The translations under genes were made by a program, and so were the position numbers. The notes beneath the pieces are model-generated. The model searched no databases. It was not told where the DNA came from and saw only the letters and a program-made list of their open reading frames with translations. Of a stretch of 64,000 bases of DNA, positions 50,510-59,743 are shown one piece after another. The stretch is taken from contig NZ_QBKB01000002.1 of the NCBI RefSeq assembly GCF_004137855.1, positions 1,584,750-1,648,749 of the forward strand, read 5' to 3'. How positions within the stretch are numbered: position 1 is the first letter of the stretch; every line of letters starts with the position of its first letter. The DNA is from Methanohalophilus profundi. Lineage in GTDB: Archaea; Halobacteriota; Methanosarcinia; Methanosarcinales; Methanosarcinaceae.

Positions 50510-51325
50510 TCACGGGACCGTTACGGGGAATGTCACATTGATTTTGTTTTTACTTGTAGCGATATCTACCGTTGCATTGATCATCTTGTATCTCTCACAC
50601 CTGAATGATTCACCGGTGGAGAGTTCTCCTGATAGTGAATAAAGTCCAATAATATTGCTTGAGTTTAAATATTTAAGGCTGTATGTTTTCCCTGCTGTAC
50701 TGTTGTCAAATTTGTAGGTTACATTGCCTTTGATATCTATGAAAGACGGGTCGATGTTATACGTTTGATTTGAAACATTAGCCTTTATATTACTTCCGTC
50801 ATCGTATATTTTCATAAACCAGATGGATGAACCGGATTGATTTAAGGCATGCACCTCGAAAGGTTCGGATATGTCCCCCAGATTACTGGTATCGGTTAAT
50901 TCCATTGTGAAATTATCCGTAGCTTTCACATTATCGATTATCGTCCAGTTCTCCTGCCCTGAGGATAAACCGTTTTTTGTAAAATATGCATCATAGAGAG
51001 TACTGTTGGTAAATGAAAACGATACTCCACTATATGCATATAATAGCGTAGTTTCACGGGAATAATTTTCGAGATAGCGACTGAAGACTGTATGATTGAA
51101 AGAAGTACCTGTGGTGGCATTGTAATAGGCTGCCTTGGTTGCTTCATCGGTCATACGGGCAATATTGGATACTTCAAAATAACTGATATCATTATTGGAT
51201 TCATAGGCCATGTTACTCGCATAAATAATATTATTTAGCATTACAGTTGAAACTACGACCATAAATCCTATGGTAAATGCAGCAAGCAGCAACATTTGTC
51301 CTGAATCATTAGACTTATCCATCAT
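50510..51325 (-). CDS. Pilin-like protein (DUF7261-like)
   Basis: 271 residues: MMDKSNDSGQMLLLAAFTIGFMVVVSTVML is a short leader plus one hydrophobic helix (DSGQ- start), then an Asn/Ser/Thr-rich extracellular domain with many possible glycosylation sites. Third gene of the cluster; 12 bases from its predecessor. Confidence 0.6.
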   Translation of the reverse strand: MMDKSNDSGQMLLLAAFTIGFMVVVSTVMLNNIIYASNMAYESNNDISYFEVSNIARMTDEATKAAYYNATTGTSFNHTVFSRYLENYSRETTLLYAYSGVSFSFTNSTLYDAYFTKNGLSSGQENWTIIDNVKATDNFTMELTDTSNLGDISEPFEVHALNQSGSSIWFMKIYDDGSNIKANVSNQTYNIDPSFIDIKGNVTYKFDNSTAGKTYSLKYLNSSNIIGLYSLSGELSTGESFRCERYKMINATVDIATSKNKINVTFPVTVP

Positions 51326-51337
51326 TTACTCCCGTTT

Positions 51338-51946
51338 TTACATACGCCACATTGTGAGTTTTACATCAACTATATTGTAGAAATCCGTTGTATTGTCCAT
51401 ATCTGGAATTGAAGTTTTGTTCTCAAAGGAAGAAGGATTTGTAAGGTCGCTATTTGAAAGTACAACTTTCCTTGAAACTATCACCGCATTATCTGAAGGG
51501 TCACCGTTGTATATGTAAGGTGATGTGAGAGTATTCTCTGAATCCAGCCTGAATGTAAATTCCATATTGTGGCCGATCCCTTTTGCTACCAGAGTTTGTT
51601 GCAGTAATTCTTTGACCGGGCCACTGATAGTATCACTGCCGTTTGTCCGGGATTTATAGTGAGTAGCATTCCAGACATATTCATCACCACTCCAGCCTAT
51701 AATCTCTTGTTTGAGTTGAGAGTCCTGATCATATTGTGAATGGTCAAGTGCCATTACCATATCCTGGCCCAGGGTATATAGCTGTGATTCAATGTGCGCA
51801 TTTGCTGTAGAAGATGTCAAAGGAGTAATTGTGGTTGCCTGAACGGCAAATATGAGTACACCAATCATTACCATCGCTGCCATTATGGCTTCAAGGGTGT
51901 GAAGTTGTGCCGAATCATTATTATGAAAAACAAATTTCAGTGCCAA
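51338..51946 (-). CDS. Pilin-like protein (DUF7288-like)
   Basis: About 202 residues from a TTG at 51944-51946, one base after the preceding stop, with AGGGTG ahead. The N terminus includes DSAQLHTLEAIMAAMVMIGVLIFAVQ, then TPLTSSTANAHIESQL, the pattern I associate with haloarchaeal DUF7288 proteins. The longer open frame up to 52201 belongs mostly to the gene before it in a shifted frame. Confidence 0.62.
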   Translation of the reverse strand: MALKFVFHNNDSAQLHTLEAIMAAMVMIGVLIFAVQATTITPLTSSTANAHIESQLYTLGQDMVMALDHSQYDQDSQLKQEIIGWSGDEYVWNATHYKSRTNGSDTISGPVKELLQQTLVAKGIGHNMEFTFRLDSENTLTSPYIYNGDPSDNAVIVSRKVVLSNSDLTNPSSFENKTSIPDMDNTTDFYNIVDVKLTMWRM

Positions 51947-51947
51947 T

Positions 51948-52454
51948 TTACCACACCCTGACAGATATTGTGGCGGTTTGCACATTATTGTTTTCTGAAT
52001 CTTCAAAAAGAACAGTTCTTTTGTTTGTCCTATATTTCCAACAGAAGGCAGGGTATTTCCAGCCATGTACATTGTTGCTGAACTATTTTCGATAGTTACA
52101 TTAAGGTCATAACTGTTAAATTCCCCTTTTAATCCGAGAGAGGACAAAGTCGTGTCATAACTGTTATTAAGCAATAAAAAAAAAAGTTTCCGTATTCTCA
52201 CTGTTAATGAGGTTGGTGGTGGTCATATCTCCTGAACCCATTTCTTTTTCAGTAATGGTTACTGCCACACGATCTGCAAGCAGGGTTACTTCATCTGATT
52301 CAGAATGGAATGGCGTAAACAACCCGGAAGTATAATTGAACACAAAAAAAATTACAAATATAAAAATTGTAATTGCGGCCAGGTAATCGATTGTAATCTG
52401 GCCCTTCGTATCTGTTTTAAGCGAATTATCTTCTATTAACCTGTACGTCATCAT
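51948..52454 (-). CDS. Pilin-like protein (DUF7287-like; two frameshifts)
   Basis: First gene of the cluster. N terminus TDTKGQITIDYLAAITIFIFVIFFVFNY is a pilin-type junction and helix. The frame breaks at the A10 run 52176-52185 (nine would restore TETFFLLLNNSYDTT) and again near 52024-52026, where one more base gives GQNKRTVLFEDSE...TATISVRVW and TAA at 51948. The ending resembles other archaeal pilin-like proteins. Either sequence error or slippage at A10. Confidence 0.6.
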
Positions 52455-52629
52455 ATTTCAGTCCATTCAAAAGATGCCAGAATATGTCTATATATTATCG
52501 ATTTCCTCAAGTATGTTTATTTATTATTCTTAATTATAAAAATATGGCGATGAATGTTGATGGTATTGAAAGCAACTTCTGTGTGTACCAATATGTAAGA
52601 TTTATGTACACAAAAAACAAAAGAAAAAA

Positions 52630-53247
52630 TTAAAGGGGCCTCTGTACCCCTTCATTTGCATCAGATGAAGTGTCATCAACTTCTTCAAAATCTGCCACAT
52701 AGGTATATGCGGTATCATTATTCTCGATCTTACGATATGTGACTACCACAGATGCGATCACAACAATCGGAGTGGTAATCAGGGAACCAAAAACTACATA
52801 GCTGCCAATGCCACTGATTATCCAGAGGATAATGGAAATGATTGCCGTATCCAGGAAATTGTTTTTTCCGATCTCAATACTTTCCTTGATGGCATCAATT
52901 CCACTGTAGCCCCTGATGACAAGTAGTGGAAAAGCATACAGCAGCAGTATGGAAAGGATGATTCCCGGTATTATGAGCAACATGTAGCCAGCTAACAATA
53001 GAACAGCCGCCACAATAGCGAAAACCCAGCTTCTCACGAAGTGATCAAAACCACTGAATACATCTTTGTAATCAATAGGCTCTCCCTTTACACTCCTGAC
53101 AGCCATATCTACCAGCCCATAGAACAGCGGGGCAATTGTCACAATAAGAATCGAACCTATCATAGCAACCAATGTAGCAATGATATATGTCACAAAGTTT
53201 TCTTTGAAAACATCCCATGTGTCTGAAAATATCTTTTCATAATCCAT
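52630..53247 (-). CDS. Multi-pass membrane protein
   Basis: 205 residues from the ATG at 53247 (MDYEKIFSDTWDVFKENFVTYII), with AGGAGATC ahead. About five membrane helices and a short acidic C-terminal tail. The layout is like the DUF4013/DUF975 membrane families, whose function is unknown. It stands alone. Confidence 0.65.
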   Translation of the reverse strand: MDYEKIFSDTWDVFKENFVTYIIATLVAMIGSILIVTIAPLFYGLVDMAVRSVKGEPIDYKDVFSGFDHFVRSWVFAIVAAVLLLAGYMLLIIPGIILSILLLYAFPLLVIRGYSGIDAIKESIEIGKNNFLDTAIISIILWIISGIGSYVVFGSLITTPIVVIASVVVTYRKIENNDTAYTYVADFEEVDDTSSDANEGVQRPL

Positions 53248-53428
53248 AAATGATCTCCTGGAATTGTGTATAATTACGACTCTAAAATATATGAGAACTT
53301 TATTATATAAATAGATAACCTGTCGATTTATAGTCATCCATGTGAGGGGGCCAAATGGATTGCTCAGGTTGTATTCTCTTGAAAAGCAATTTAATGCAAA
53401 ACATCATAGTAAAGTCAGGAGGATAAGA

Positions 53429-53785
53429 ATGAAAAATTCCATCACCAAGAGTTTTGAAATGGGGGATTATGCAATAAAAGGAGCACAGATTGATGGATTC
53501 TCCATGAGACTGCATGACCGCGAACATTTGAGCACTGAGGTTAAATATGTGCCAGCCTGCTGTGACAGTTTCACAAAAGAACAGGTTGAGGAACTAATCC
53601 GCAGAATTATGGAAAAAGCAAGAGATTTCATGGAAAAACTTCATGAAAACATCAAATGCAAAGTCATTTTCATGGATTTTGAAGAAACGGGTTTCGCACC
53701 TGATAGTGACATACCATCAATAGAAGTGCGCTCCCTGGAAAAGTTACACGTAATATACAGGTTTTCAGTGGAATATTACATCTAA
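53429..53785 (+). CDS. Hypothetical protein
   Basis: 118 residues from the ATG at 53429, chosen because AGGAGG lies just before it. A mixed alpha-beta soluble protein with a pair of adjacent cysteines (VPACCDSF) and one further Cys; no family recognised. Convergent with the cupin gene. Confidence 0.6.
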   Translation: MKNSITKSFEMGDYAIKGAQIDGFSMRLHDREHLSTEVKYVPACCDSFTKEQVEELIRRIMEKARDFMEKLHENIKCKVIFMDFEETGFAPDSDIPSIEVRSLEKLHVIYRFSVEYYI

Positions 53786-53793
53786 AAAATAAA

Positions 53794-54132
53794 TTACAGG
53801 AGTTGGGTAGATTCTTCCTGTTTTTGCATTTTTACAACTAAAAAGCGTAGAATCCCGTCACCGGCGTTACCCACTAGATGGGGGATCTTTGCAGGACTCT
53901 CAATAATTGAATCCTTCTCCACAATCTCGGCTTCATCGCCAATTTCAACTCTGGCCTTGCCTTCAAGTATATAGAAAAACACATCCACCGGAGTAATATG
54001 TTTTTTCAGAGACTGCTTGGGTTCAAGGGTTATGTGCATTGCCTGACCATGGTCTGATGCATACATCTTTCGCACATCTGCACCATGCGGATTCTTTTTT
54101 TGCTCGGCATCTTTTACGTATCTGATTTGCAT
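53794..54132 (-). CDS. Cupin-domain protein
   Basis: 112 residues, a small single cupin barrel: motif 1 around ITPVDVFFYILEGKARVEIGDE, motif 2 around SPAKIPHLVGNAGDG. Some metal-ligand His residues are replaced, so metal binding is uncertain. It follows hcp by 32 bases on the same strand and may be co-expressed under the HxlR regulator. Confidence 0.82.
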   Translation of the reverse strand: MQIRYVKDAEQKKNPHGADVRKMYASDHGQAMHITLEPKQSLKKHITPVDVFFYILEGKARVEIGDEAEIVEKDSIIESPAKIPHLVGNAGDGILRFLVVKMQKQEESTQLL

Positions 54133-54164
54133 ATTAAATTCTCCTAAAGAGGGGATGGGAGGCT

Positions 54165-55865
54165 TTAGAGCAGCCTCTCCAGATCATTTTCTACAGTTGT
54201 GTTCTTGCTGATGTTGAAATTTTCAACCAGCACGTTCAAAACATTCGGGGAAACAAATGCCGGCAATCTCGGCCCCAGTACAATGTTCTTGACGCCAAGG
54301 CTTAGCAGGGCAAGCAATACAAGGACTGCCTTTTGCTCATACCAGGCAATATTGTAGGAAACCGGCAGATCATTTATGTCATCCAGTTCGAAGGCTTCAG
54401 CCAGCTTTTGGGCAATGACAACCAGTGAATAGGAATCATTACACTGGCCTGCATCCAGTACCCTGGGTATGCCTCCGATGTCTCCCAGATCCAGCTTATT
54501 GTACCTGTACTTGGCACAACCTGCTGTAAGAATTACCGCATCCTGTGGCAGTTGTTTTGCAAATTCAGTATAATACTGCCTGTCTTTGTGACGGCCGTCA
54601 CAACCCGCCATTACAATAAACCGGGAAATCTGGCCGGCTTTTACTGCATCCACTATCTTGTCGGCAACTGAAAGGACGGCATTGTGTGCAAATCCGGCAG
54701 GTATTGCGCCATTTTCCAGTTGTTCAGGTGGTCTGGATTGTTTTGCCATTTCAATGATTTCTGAGAAATCTTTTGTACCGTCTTCTTTCTCTTCGATGTG
54801 CTTGAGTCCTTCAAATCCGACCATTGCTGTTGTGAATACCCGGTCTGAATAGGAATCCTTTGGAGGTACAAGACAGTTTGTGGTCATAAGCACAGGACCA
54901 TTGAATTTTTCAAATTCGGTCTTCTGTTGCCACCATGATCCACCATAGTTGCCCACCAGGTGTTCGTACTTCTTGAATTCTGGATAGGCATTGGCAGGCA
55001 GCATTTCTCCGTGGGTATATACATCAACACCTGTGCCTTCAGTCTGCTTCAGGAGCTGGTCCATATCCTTCAGATCATGCCCACTGATAAGGATTCCCGG
55101 ATTGTTCCCGGTTCCAATATTAATTTCTGTGGGTTCCGGATGACCATAGGCTGCCGTGTTGGCTTCATCCAGCATTGCCATTGTCTTAACACCGAAACTT
55201 CCACATTCCAGCACCAGGCCTGTGAGATCATCTACTGATAGGGAGTCATCAAGAGTGGCTACCAGTGCCCTGTCAACAAAAGCTTCAATATCTTTATCTT
55301 TGTGACCAAGTACACGGGCATGGTATGCATAAGCAGCCATTCCTTTTAGACCATATACCAGTAATTCTCTCAGGGATCTGATATCTTCATCTTCAGTTGC
55401 CAGGATGCTGACTGAATCCGTGTTTCCAAGTTCCTCCGGGTTGACCGTTGCAGCCTGTGGAAGATCGCTCAGGTCCACTCCATGTGCCTGGAGTTCGGAT
55501 TTAAGTTGTTCCCTTTTATCATATGCATCCTGAATCCATTTCTCGAAATCAGTAGCACTGAAGTTGACATTGGTTACTGTCGAGAAAAGGGCTTCTTCCA
55601 TGAAATGGGAATCAATATAATCTTCTGGTTCTCCTTCCTCTTGCTCGTTTCCTTTCAGGGCATTTATTAATCGGGTTTTCAGTCCCGGATTTTCGGGAAC
55701 TGTGTCTCTTGCTTTCTGGTTGACAGCGGCAAGCCCTTTGAGCATATAAATAAGCTGGTCCTGCAGATCTGCAACTTCATTTGATTTCCCGCATGCTCCA
55801 CCCTTTGTACAGGCTTCTCCTTTTGCTGTTTCTTCACATTGGTAACAAAACATATTTTCCTCCAC
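54165..55865 (-). CDS. hcp: Hybrid cluster protein (hydroxylamine reductase)
   Basis: 566 residues. The N-terminal Cys motif ([19 protein letters not shown]) binds a cubane Fe-S cluster, and the later [34 protein letters not shown] and [10 protein letters not shown] segments hold the hybrid cluster ligands. Reduces hydroxylamine in vitro and removes nitric oxide in vivo in bacteria. Divergent from an HxlR regulator; the 105-base gap carries repeated operators. Confidence 0.95.
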   Translation of the reverse strand: MEENMFCYQCEETAKGEACTKGGACGKSNEVADLQDQLIYMLKGLAAVNQKARDTVPENPGLKTRLINALKGNEQEEGEPEDYIDSHFMEEALFSTVTNVNFSATDFEKWIQDAYDKREQLKSELQAHGVDLSDLPQAATVNPEELGNTDSVSILATEDEDIRSLRELLVYGLKGMAAYAYHARVLGHKDKDIEAFVDRALVATLDDSLSVDDLTGLVLECGSFGVKTMAMLDEANTAAYGHPEPTEINIGTGNNPGILISGHDLKDMDQLLKQTEGTGVDVYTHGEMLPANAYPEFKKYEHLVGNYGGSWWQQKTEFEKFNGPVLMTTNCLVPPKDSYSDRVFTTAMVGFEGLKHIEEKEDGTKDFSEIIEMAKQSRPPEQLENGAIPAGFAHNAVLSVADKIVDAVKAGQISRFIVMAGCDGRHKDRQYYTEFAKQLPQDAVILTAGCAKYRYNKLDLGDIGGIPRVLDAGQCNDSYSLVVIAQKLAEAFELDDINDLPVSYNIAWYEQKAVLVLLALLSLGVKNIVLGPRLPAFVSPNVLNVLVENFNISKNTTVENDLERLL

Positions 55866-55901
55866 ACTTTATAGATATTTTTCGACATTTATATCTAGCA
55901 A

Positions 55902-55936
55902 AGTATCTTCTTGATACTAAGTATTATTAGGATACT
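55902..55936. promoter_or_regulatory. Two tandem palindromic operators between hcp and hxlR-like gene
   Basis: AGTATC-TTCTT-GATACT at 55902-55918 is perfect, and AGTATT-ATTAG-GATACT at 55920-55936 differs in one base. Their centres are 18 bases apart. A third GATACT half-site at 55965-55970 touches the regulator's ATG. This arrangement is what an autoregulated winged-helix dimer would bind. Confidence 0.65.
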
Positions 55937-55970
55937 GGTTTATATAATAGAAGGTTTCTAATTAGATACT

Positions 55971-56345
55971 ATGAAAGATTGCACCATTTACAAGATGATG
56001 GACATAATTGGCAAGCGCTGGACCCTGTGTATCCTACTGGAATTGCATAAAGGAGATAAATACCAGAAGCAATTCAATGAACTCAAAGCAATGCTGGGGG
56101 ATATTACACCAAAAATGCTGTCTACCCGCCTGAAGGAACTTGAGGCACATGGACTTGTAGAAAAGAAAATTGATTCCTCGGCCATCCCTGTAAAATCCTT
56201 CTATTCGTTAAGTGAAAGTGGACAGGAATTTATCGAAATAATCAAGGAGATCAAGGGATGGGGTCTCAAATGGAAATTTGACAATCCGCTTTGCAGTGTT
56301 TCCGATTGTAAGTATTGTGGCGTTGCAAAAGCAACCGACAACTAA
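55971..56345 (+). CDS. HxlR-family transcriptional regulator
   Basis: 124 residues with the HxlR winged helix: CTIYKMMDIIGKRWTLCILLEL, then ITPKMLSTRLKELEAHGLVEKK. Cysteines at the N terminus and in the C-terminal CSVSDCKYCG could sense redox or nitrosative stress. Faces hcp across the operator repeats, so it probably controls hcp and itself. Confidence 0.9.
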   Translation: MKDCTIYKMMDIIGKRWTLCILLELHKGDKYQKQFNELKAMLGDITPKMLSTRLKELEAHGLVEKKIDSSAIPVKSFYSLSESGQEFIEIIKEIKGWGLKWKFDNPLCSVSDCKYCGVAKATDN

Positions 56346-56355
56346 AACAGTAATT

Positions 56356-57750
56356 TTATCGGGCAGATATTTCCAATATTCCCCTTGCCGCCAGGATTCC
56401 GGTTGCAGCAGCGTTAACTATATCCCTTGAAAGACCTGCGCCGTCCCCTGCTGCAAACAGGTTCTTGATACTTGATTGCATATTCTTGTCAACCTTTATT
56501 TTCATGGAATAGAACTTGACCTCCGGAGCATAGAGAAGGGTGGAGTCACAAGCCACGCCGGGAATGATCCTGTCAAGGGTTTCCAGTCCCTCTATGATAT
56601 CCATAACTATCCTGTGCGGCATGGCCATCGAAATATCCCCCGGCGTTACATCTTTTAGGGTATTTACCACAGGATTTCTTGTAAGACGCGCTTCAGTGGA
56701 ACGCCGCCCTCTTCTCAGGTCTCCCATTCTCTGGAGGACAGGTTTGCCCCCTCCTATGGTGGTTGCCAGTTTTGCCACCGACCTGGCATACTTGATTGTA
56801 TTTTCAATGGGTTTTGTCAGTTCGATGTGTACCAAAAATGCGAAATTGGTATTCTCAGAAACCGTGTCATGCATTGAATGCCCGTTAGTGGCAATGAATC
56901 CTTCGTACTCTTCCCTGACGACAAAACCGTGTTCATTGGTACAGAAAGTGCGTACAAAATCATCATATTTGCGGGTCTGGATGTGGAATTTCGGATCACG
57001 GTTAATTTTGGTCACAGGGTCCATTATTATGCCGGGAACTTCAACACGAATCCCGATGTCTACTCCTGCATAATGGGCATCTATTGAATGTTTATCAACG
57101 ATTTCATTAACCCATTTTCCCCCGATCCGGCCTGGTGCCAGAAGCGTATAACTGGATTCTATTGTCCTGCCGTTATTCAGGAAAACACCCTTGCAGACAT
57201 TGTTCTCAATCCAGAGATCTTTCACATCAGTGTTTAGAAGGAAATCCACTCCATTTTCATCAAGTTTCTTTTTAAAGTTTCCAATAACAGCAGGTGCGTT
57301 ATCGGTTCCTATATGCCGTTGCCTTATATCGATGAATTTTGCTCCCACAGACGCAGCCCGGCGTTGAAGTTGCTCTACATCTTCTCCCTTTGGCGAGATC
57401 ATTTTTTTTGTGGCACCACACTGCAGGAATATATTATCCACATAATCCACAAGTTCCCATGCCTTCTCCTGATCATGAGTGAATTCTAACAGGTCTCCTC
57501 CGATATCCGGTCTTAAATTCAGGGTCCCGTCAGAAAATGTCCCCGCTCCGCCAACTCCACACATGATGTTGCAGGGTGTACAGTGCATACAGTGTTGAAC
57601 GGATTCCATAGGACAATGTCTTTTTTCGACATCTCTGCCCCTGTCAATTACCAGGATTTTCAAACCATGACCGGAAAGTTCATTGGCTGCAAACATCCCG
57701 GCAGGCCCGGCTCCGATAATAATTACATCGTATCGATTGTTTACTGCCAT
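56356..57750 (-). CDS. FAD-dependent dehydrogenase (COG2509-like)
   Basis: 464 residues. FAD Rossmann motif VIIIGAGPAGMFAANEL, a Cys-rich segment (CPMESVQHCMHCTPCNIMCGVGGAGTFSDGTL) that may bind metal or Fe-S, and the C-terminal FAD motif NLFAAGDGAGLSRDIVNAAATG. An uncharacterised oxidoreductase family common in anaerobes. It converges with the HxlR-like gene. Confidence 0.87.
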   Translation of the reverse strand: MAVNNRYDVIIIGAGPAGMFAANELSGHGLKILVIDRGRDVEKRHCPMESVQHCMHCTPCNIMCGVGGAGTFSDGTLNLRPDIGGDLLEFTHDQEKAWELVDYVDNIFLQCGATKKMISPKGEDVEQLQRRAASVGAKFIDIRQRHIGTDNAPAVIGNFKKKLDENGVDFLLNTDVKDLWIENNVCKGVFLNNGRTIESSYTLLAPGRIGGKWVNEIVDKHSIDAHYAGVDIGIRVEVPGIIMDPVTKINRDPKFHIQTRKYDDFVRTFCTNEHGFVVREEYEGFIATNGHSMHDTVSENTNFAFLVHIELTKPIENTIKYARSVAKLATTIGGGKPVLQRMGDLRRGRRSTEARLTRNPVVNTLKDVTPGDISMAMPHRIVMDIIEGLETLDRIIPGVACDSTLLYAPEVKFYSMKIKVDKNMQSSIKNLFAAGDGAGLSRDIVNAAATGILAARGILEISAR

Positions 57751-58082
57751 AATACCTCCATTTTCTACATAAAACTGGATTTTTTATGATTAAATAGTTG
57801 TCCATATTTTCATGCTGTATTTCGCTATAAATCCAAATATCTGCTAATGGTCCGGACTAATGATTCTTACCCGGGGTCCAAAATTAATATAAGTTATTTG
57901 GATAGAGTATTCCATAATAATTTTAGAAAGAATAAAGCCAATGTATACAATTTAAATGGGGGTCCAATTTTAACAAGTGAAATATGACAACTTGTGGATT
58001 ATTTCCTTTCAGGAGACGAGTATTGTTGAAGATAGATCTTAAATCGGAATAATTGTAAAAATTTATGAAAAGGAGGAGTTTC
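57751..58082. other. AT-rich intergenic stretch
   Basis: No gene is seen. It contains the promoter region of the FAD-dependent dehydrogenase on the left and a strong AGGAGG for the next gene at the right end. The heptamer GGGGTCC occurs twice (near 57874 and 57959), 85 bases apart. Confidence 0.5.
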
Positions 58083-58316
58083 ATGGAGCAAAATAAACAG
58101 AAAAACCCGATAGTAGCACTTATTCTTTCCTTTATCTTTCCGGGACTGGGGCAAATCTATATCGGCCAGCAACAAAAAGGTGTTTTATTCGTAGTCATCG
58201 GAATATGCCTGTTCCTGATGATCTACATACTTATTGGAATTGTCCTTTATCCTTTGTTCTGGTTGTATTCAATGTATGACGCTTACACGTCGTCCACAAA
58301 AAGCAATGTTAAATAA
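58083..58316 (+). CDS. Small TM2-like membrane protein
   Basis: 77 residues from the ATG at 58083 (MEQNKQKNPIVALILSF), with AAAAGGAGGAG ahead. Two membrane helices; the first contains SFIFPGLGQIYIGQ, a TM2-domain-like turn, and the second ends in WLYSMYDAYTSS. Function unknown; widespread small protein type. Confidence 0.75.
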   Translation: MEQNKQKNPIVALILSFIFPGLGQIYIGQQQKGVLFVVIGICLFLMIYILIGIVLYPLFWLYSMYDAYTSSTKSNVK

Positions 58317-58644
58317 CCTGTAACAATATTGGAACTGAGTACCCCATTAGAATTTTCTATATTAATGGGTGAATAAAGTTGATAGTAAAAGCAGTTGGGG
58401 ATATGGTGGTGGTACGATACAAAAGCTGCTTTGAACTTTATTCACCTCTGATTCAATGCATTGTTTGCAATACATATAAATTTGGCGAATGGATCAAAAA
58501 TAATCCAATGTAATCATCCAGGGCAATTTTGTTCACCATAAGTAATTAGTAACAGGCCAACTTATTCTTTTATAAAAATAGATTTATAGCCATACTACAT
58601 TGTCGCTTAAACTGAATTAGGAAATAAAATTTCCGGGATAAAAT
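58317..58644. other. Structured intergenic region
   Basis: No coding frame recognised. Two nested or competing inverted repeats occupy 58343-58446, described separately. The rest is AT-rich with no clear feature. Confidence 0.5.
58343..58446. repeat. Competing inverted repeats (possible RNA element or small inverted-repeat element)
   Basis: First pair: CCCATTA (58343-58349) and TAATGGG (58363-58369). Second pair: GGTGAATAAAGTT (58368-58380) and AACTTTATTCACC (58434-58446), 13 perfect base pairs. Inside it, AAAGCAG (58388-58394) pairs with CTGCTTT (58426-58432). The two outer pairs share 58368-58369 so they partly exclude each other. Confidence 0.55.
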
Positions 58645-58926
58645 ATGCAACTCAGTAACACAATACCTGAAAAATGTACATCAATGGGCCAATTTTTGTA
58701 TACCAATTGTAACACTTTTTCAGAAAAGGTTATCGAAAGACAATATGCCCGCCAACCCGAATTGGCTGCAAAGTATGGTGAAAAAGGAAAAAACTGTCAT
58801 TGCAGGATTGTAGATATCACATATTCTATCTGGGAGAAGCTATCTGTGTTCATAGTAAACCTCTATTCCTGGATTACATGCAAAATGAGGAAAAAAGATA
58901 CATTTAAGCTAACTTTGATGCCATAA
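58645..58926 (+). CDS. Hypothetical protein, possibly a remnant
   Basis: 93 residues, not recognised with confidence. The middle (ERQYARQPELAAKYGEKGKNCHCR) looks like part of a larger conserved domain and the end is poor in family features, so this may be the start of a decayed gene. It has no clear ribosome-binding site and lies in AT-rich, gene-poor DNA. Confidence 0.3.
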   Translation: MQLSNTIPEKCTSMGQFLYTNCNTFSEKVIERQYARQPELAAKYGEKGKNCHCRIVDITYSIWEKLSVFIVNLYSWITCKMRKKDTFKLTLMP

Positions 58927-59404
58927 ATACACTGATTTTAAGGCAAAAAAGGATGAAATCGTAGAAATTGACTTGAATTATTTAATACTGTCAAATGGGT
59001 TTTCCTGACAAAAAAGTGAAATTTTTAGGTTGGAAGAGGGAACGATTTCTTCAGAAAGGAGTGGATATTGTCAAACTTGCAGATTATAAACGTACAATAA
59101 AGAAGTAGAACAGATACGACTGCAAGTATTTTTAAAATATTTCAATATCGACGCAGTTGAAAAGTATCATAGAAATATCATTTTAAAGTACAAAGAAACA
59201 TGAACGAATAATTTTAGATTCAATTATACAAAGTTGTCAACTAGTTTAATAATATTACTAATTGGTTGCAATATATTCATGGAATTAATCATTACTGATA
59301 ATTTCCAATAGACTCGAATTGTATAAATAAATAGTCCGGCAATGTTACCGGACATTGCTATTAATTATTCGATTTAACTTTACTTTTCACTTATTTATTG
59401 TACT
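58927..59404. other. AT-rich stretch with a possible broken small ORF
   Basis: From the ATG at 58995 a frame gives MGFPDKKVKFLGWKRERF and stops at TAG; adding one A near 59100 extends it to TGA at 59201-59203, giving about 70 residues (ending VEKYHRNIILKYKET). No homology recognised and no ribosome-binding site, so I do not call it a gene. The right end holds the 3' flank of the calcium-repeat gene. Confidence 0.3.
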
Positions 59405-59743
59405 TTACAGTATGCATGAACCATCCCTTAGCATATCTCCATTGCCCTGTCCATTGCCCTGTCCATTGCCCTGTCCATATCCAAGGGAATTATCATTGAT
59501 ACCATCACCGTCTTCATCAATGAAATTGTCACAGACTCCATCACCGTCTTCATCAATGAAATTGTCATTGATACCATCACCATCTTCATCAATGAAATTG
59601 TCACAGACCCCATCACCATCTACGTCTATGAAAGAAGCACTTGTTCCGTTCCCTATTCCCTGACCTGCAGCCATGGCAGATACTGTTAAAAGACTAACTA
59701 ACATGACTGCCACAGCAATCACACTAAATGTTCTTATTTTCAT
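59405..59743 (-). CDS. Secreted protein with calcium-binding DxDGDG repeats
   Basis: 112 residues. A signal peptide (MKIRTFSVIAVAVMLVSLLTVSAMA) is followed by five DxDGDGxxDN units, alternating VCDN and INDN, then three GQGN units. The DxDxDG pattern is that of EF-hand loop or thrombospondin type 3 calcium sites. The DNA shows 36-base repeats in a 72-base higher-order unit, plus three copies of a 12-base repeat near 59450-59475. Probably a secreted or surface protein; partner unknown. Confidence 0.7.
   Translation of the reverse strand: MKIRTFSVIAVAVMLVSLLTVSAMAAGQGIGNGTSASFIDVDGDGVCDNFIDEDGDGINDNFIDEDGDGVCDNFIDEDGDGINDNSLGYGQGNGQGNGQGNGDMLRDGSCIL
59450..59630. repeat. Tandem coding repeats in calcium-repeat gene
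   Basis: Three near-identical 12-base units (ATTGCCCTGTCC) followed by about four 36-base units (CATCACCRTCTTCATCAATG core) that alternate in two types. Such runs can change copy number by slippage. Confidence 0.7.

Noticed and set aside
58995-59203. A 70-residue gene in the gene-poor region
   Set aside because: Needs a frameshift, has no ribosome-binding site and no recognised similarity.
59405-59743. The tandem repeats as a CRISPR array
   Set aside because: The repeats are contiguous, encode a DxDGDG protein with a signal peptide, and have no spacers.
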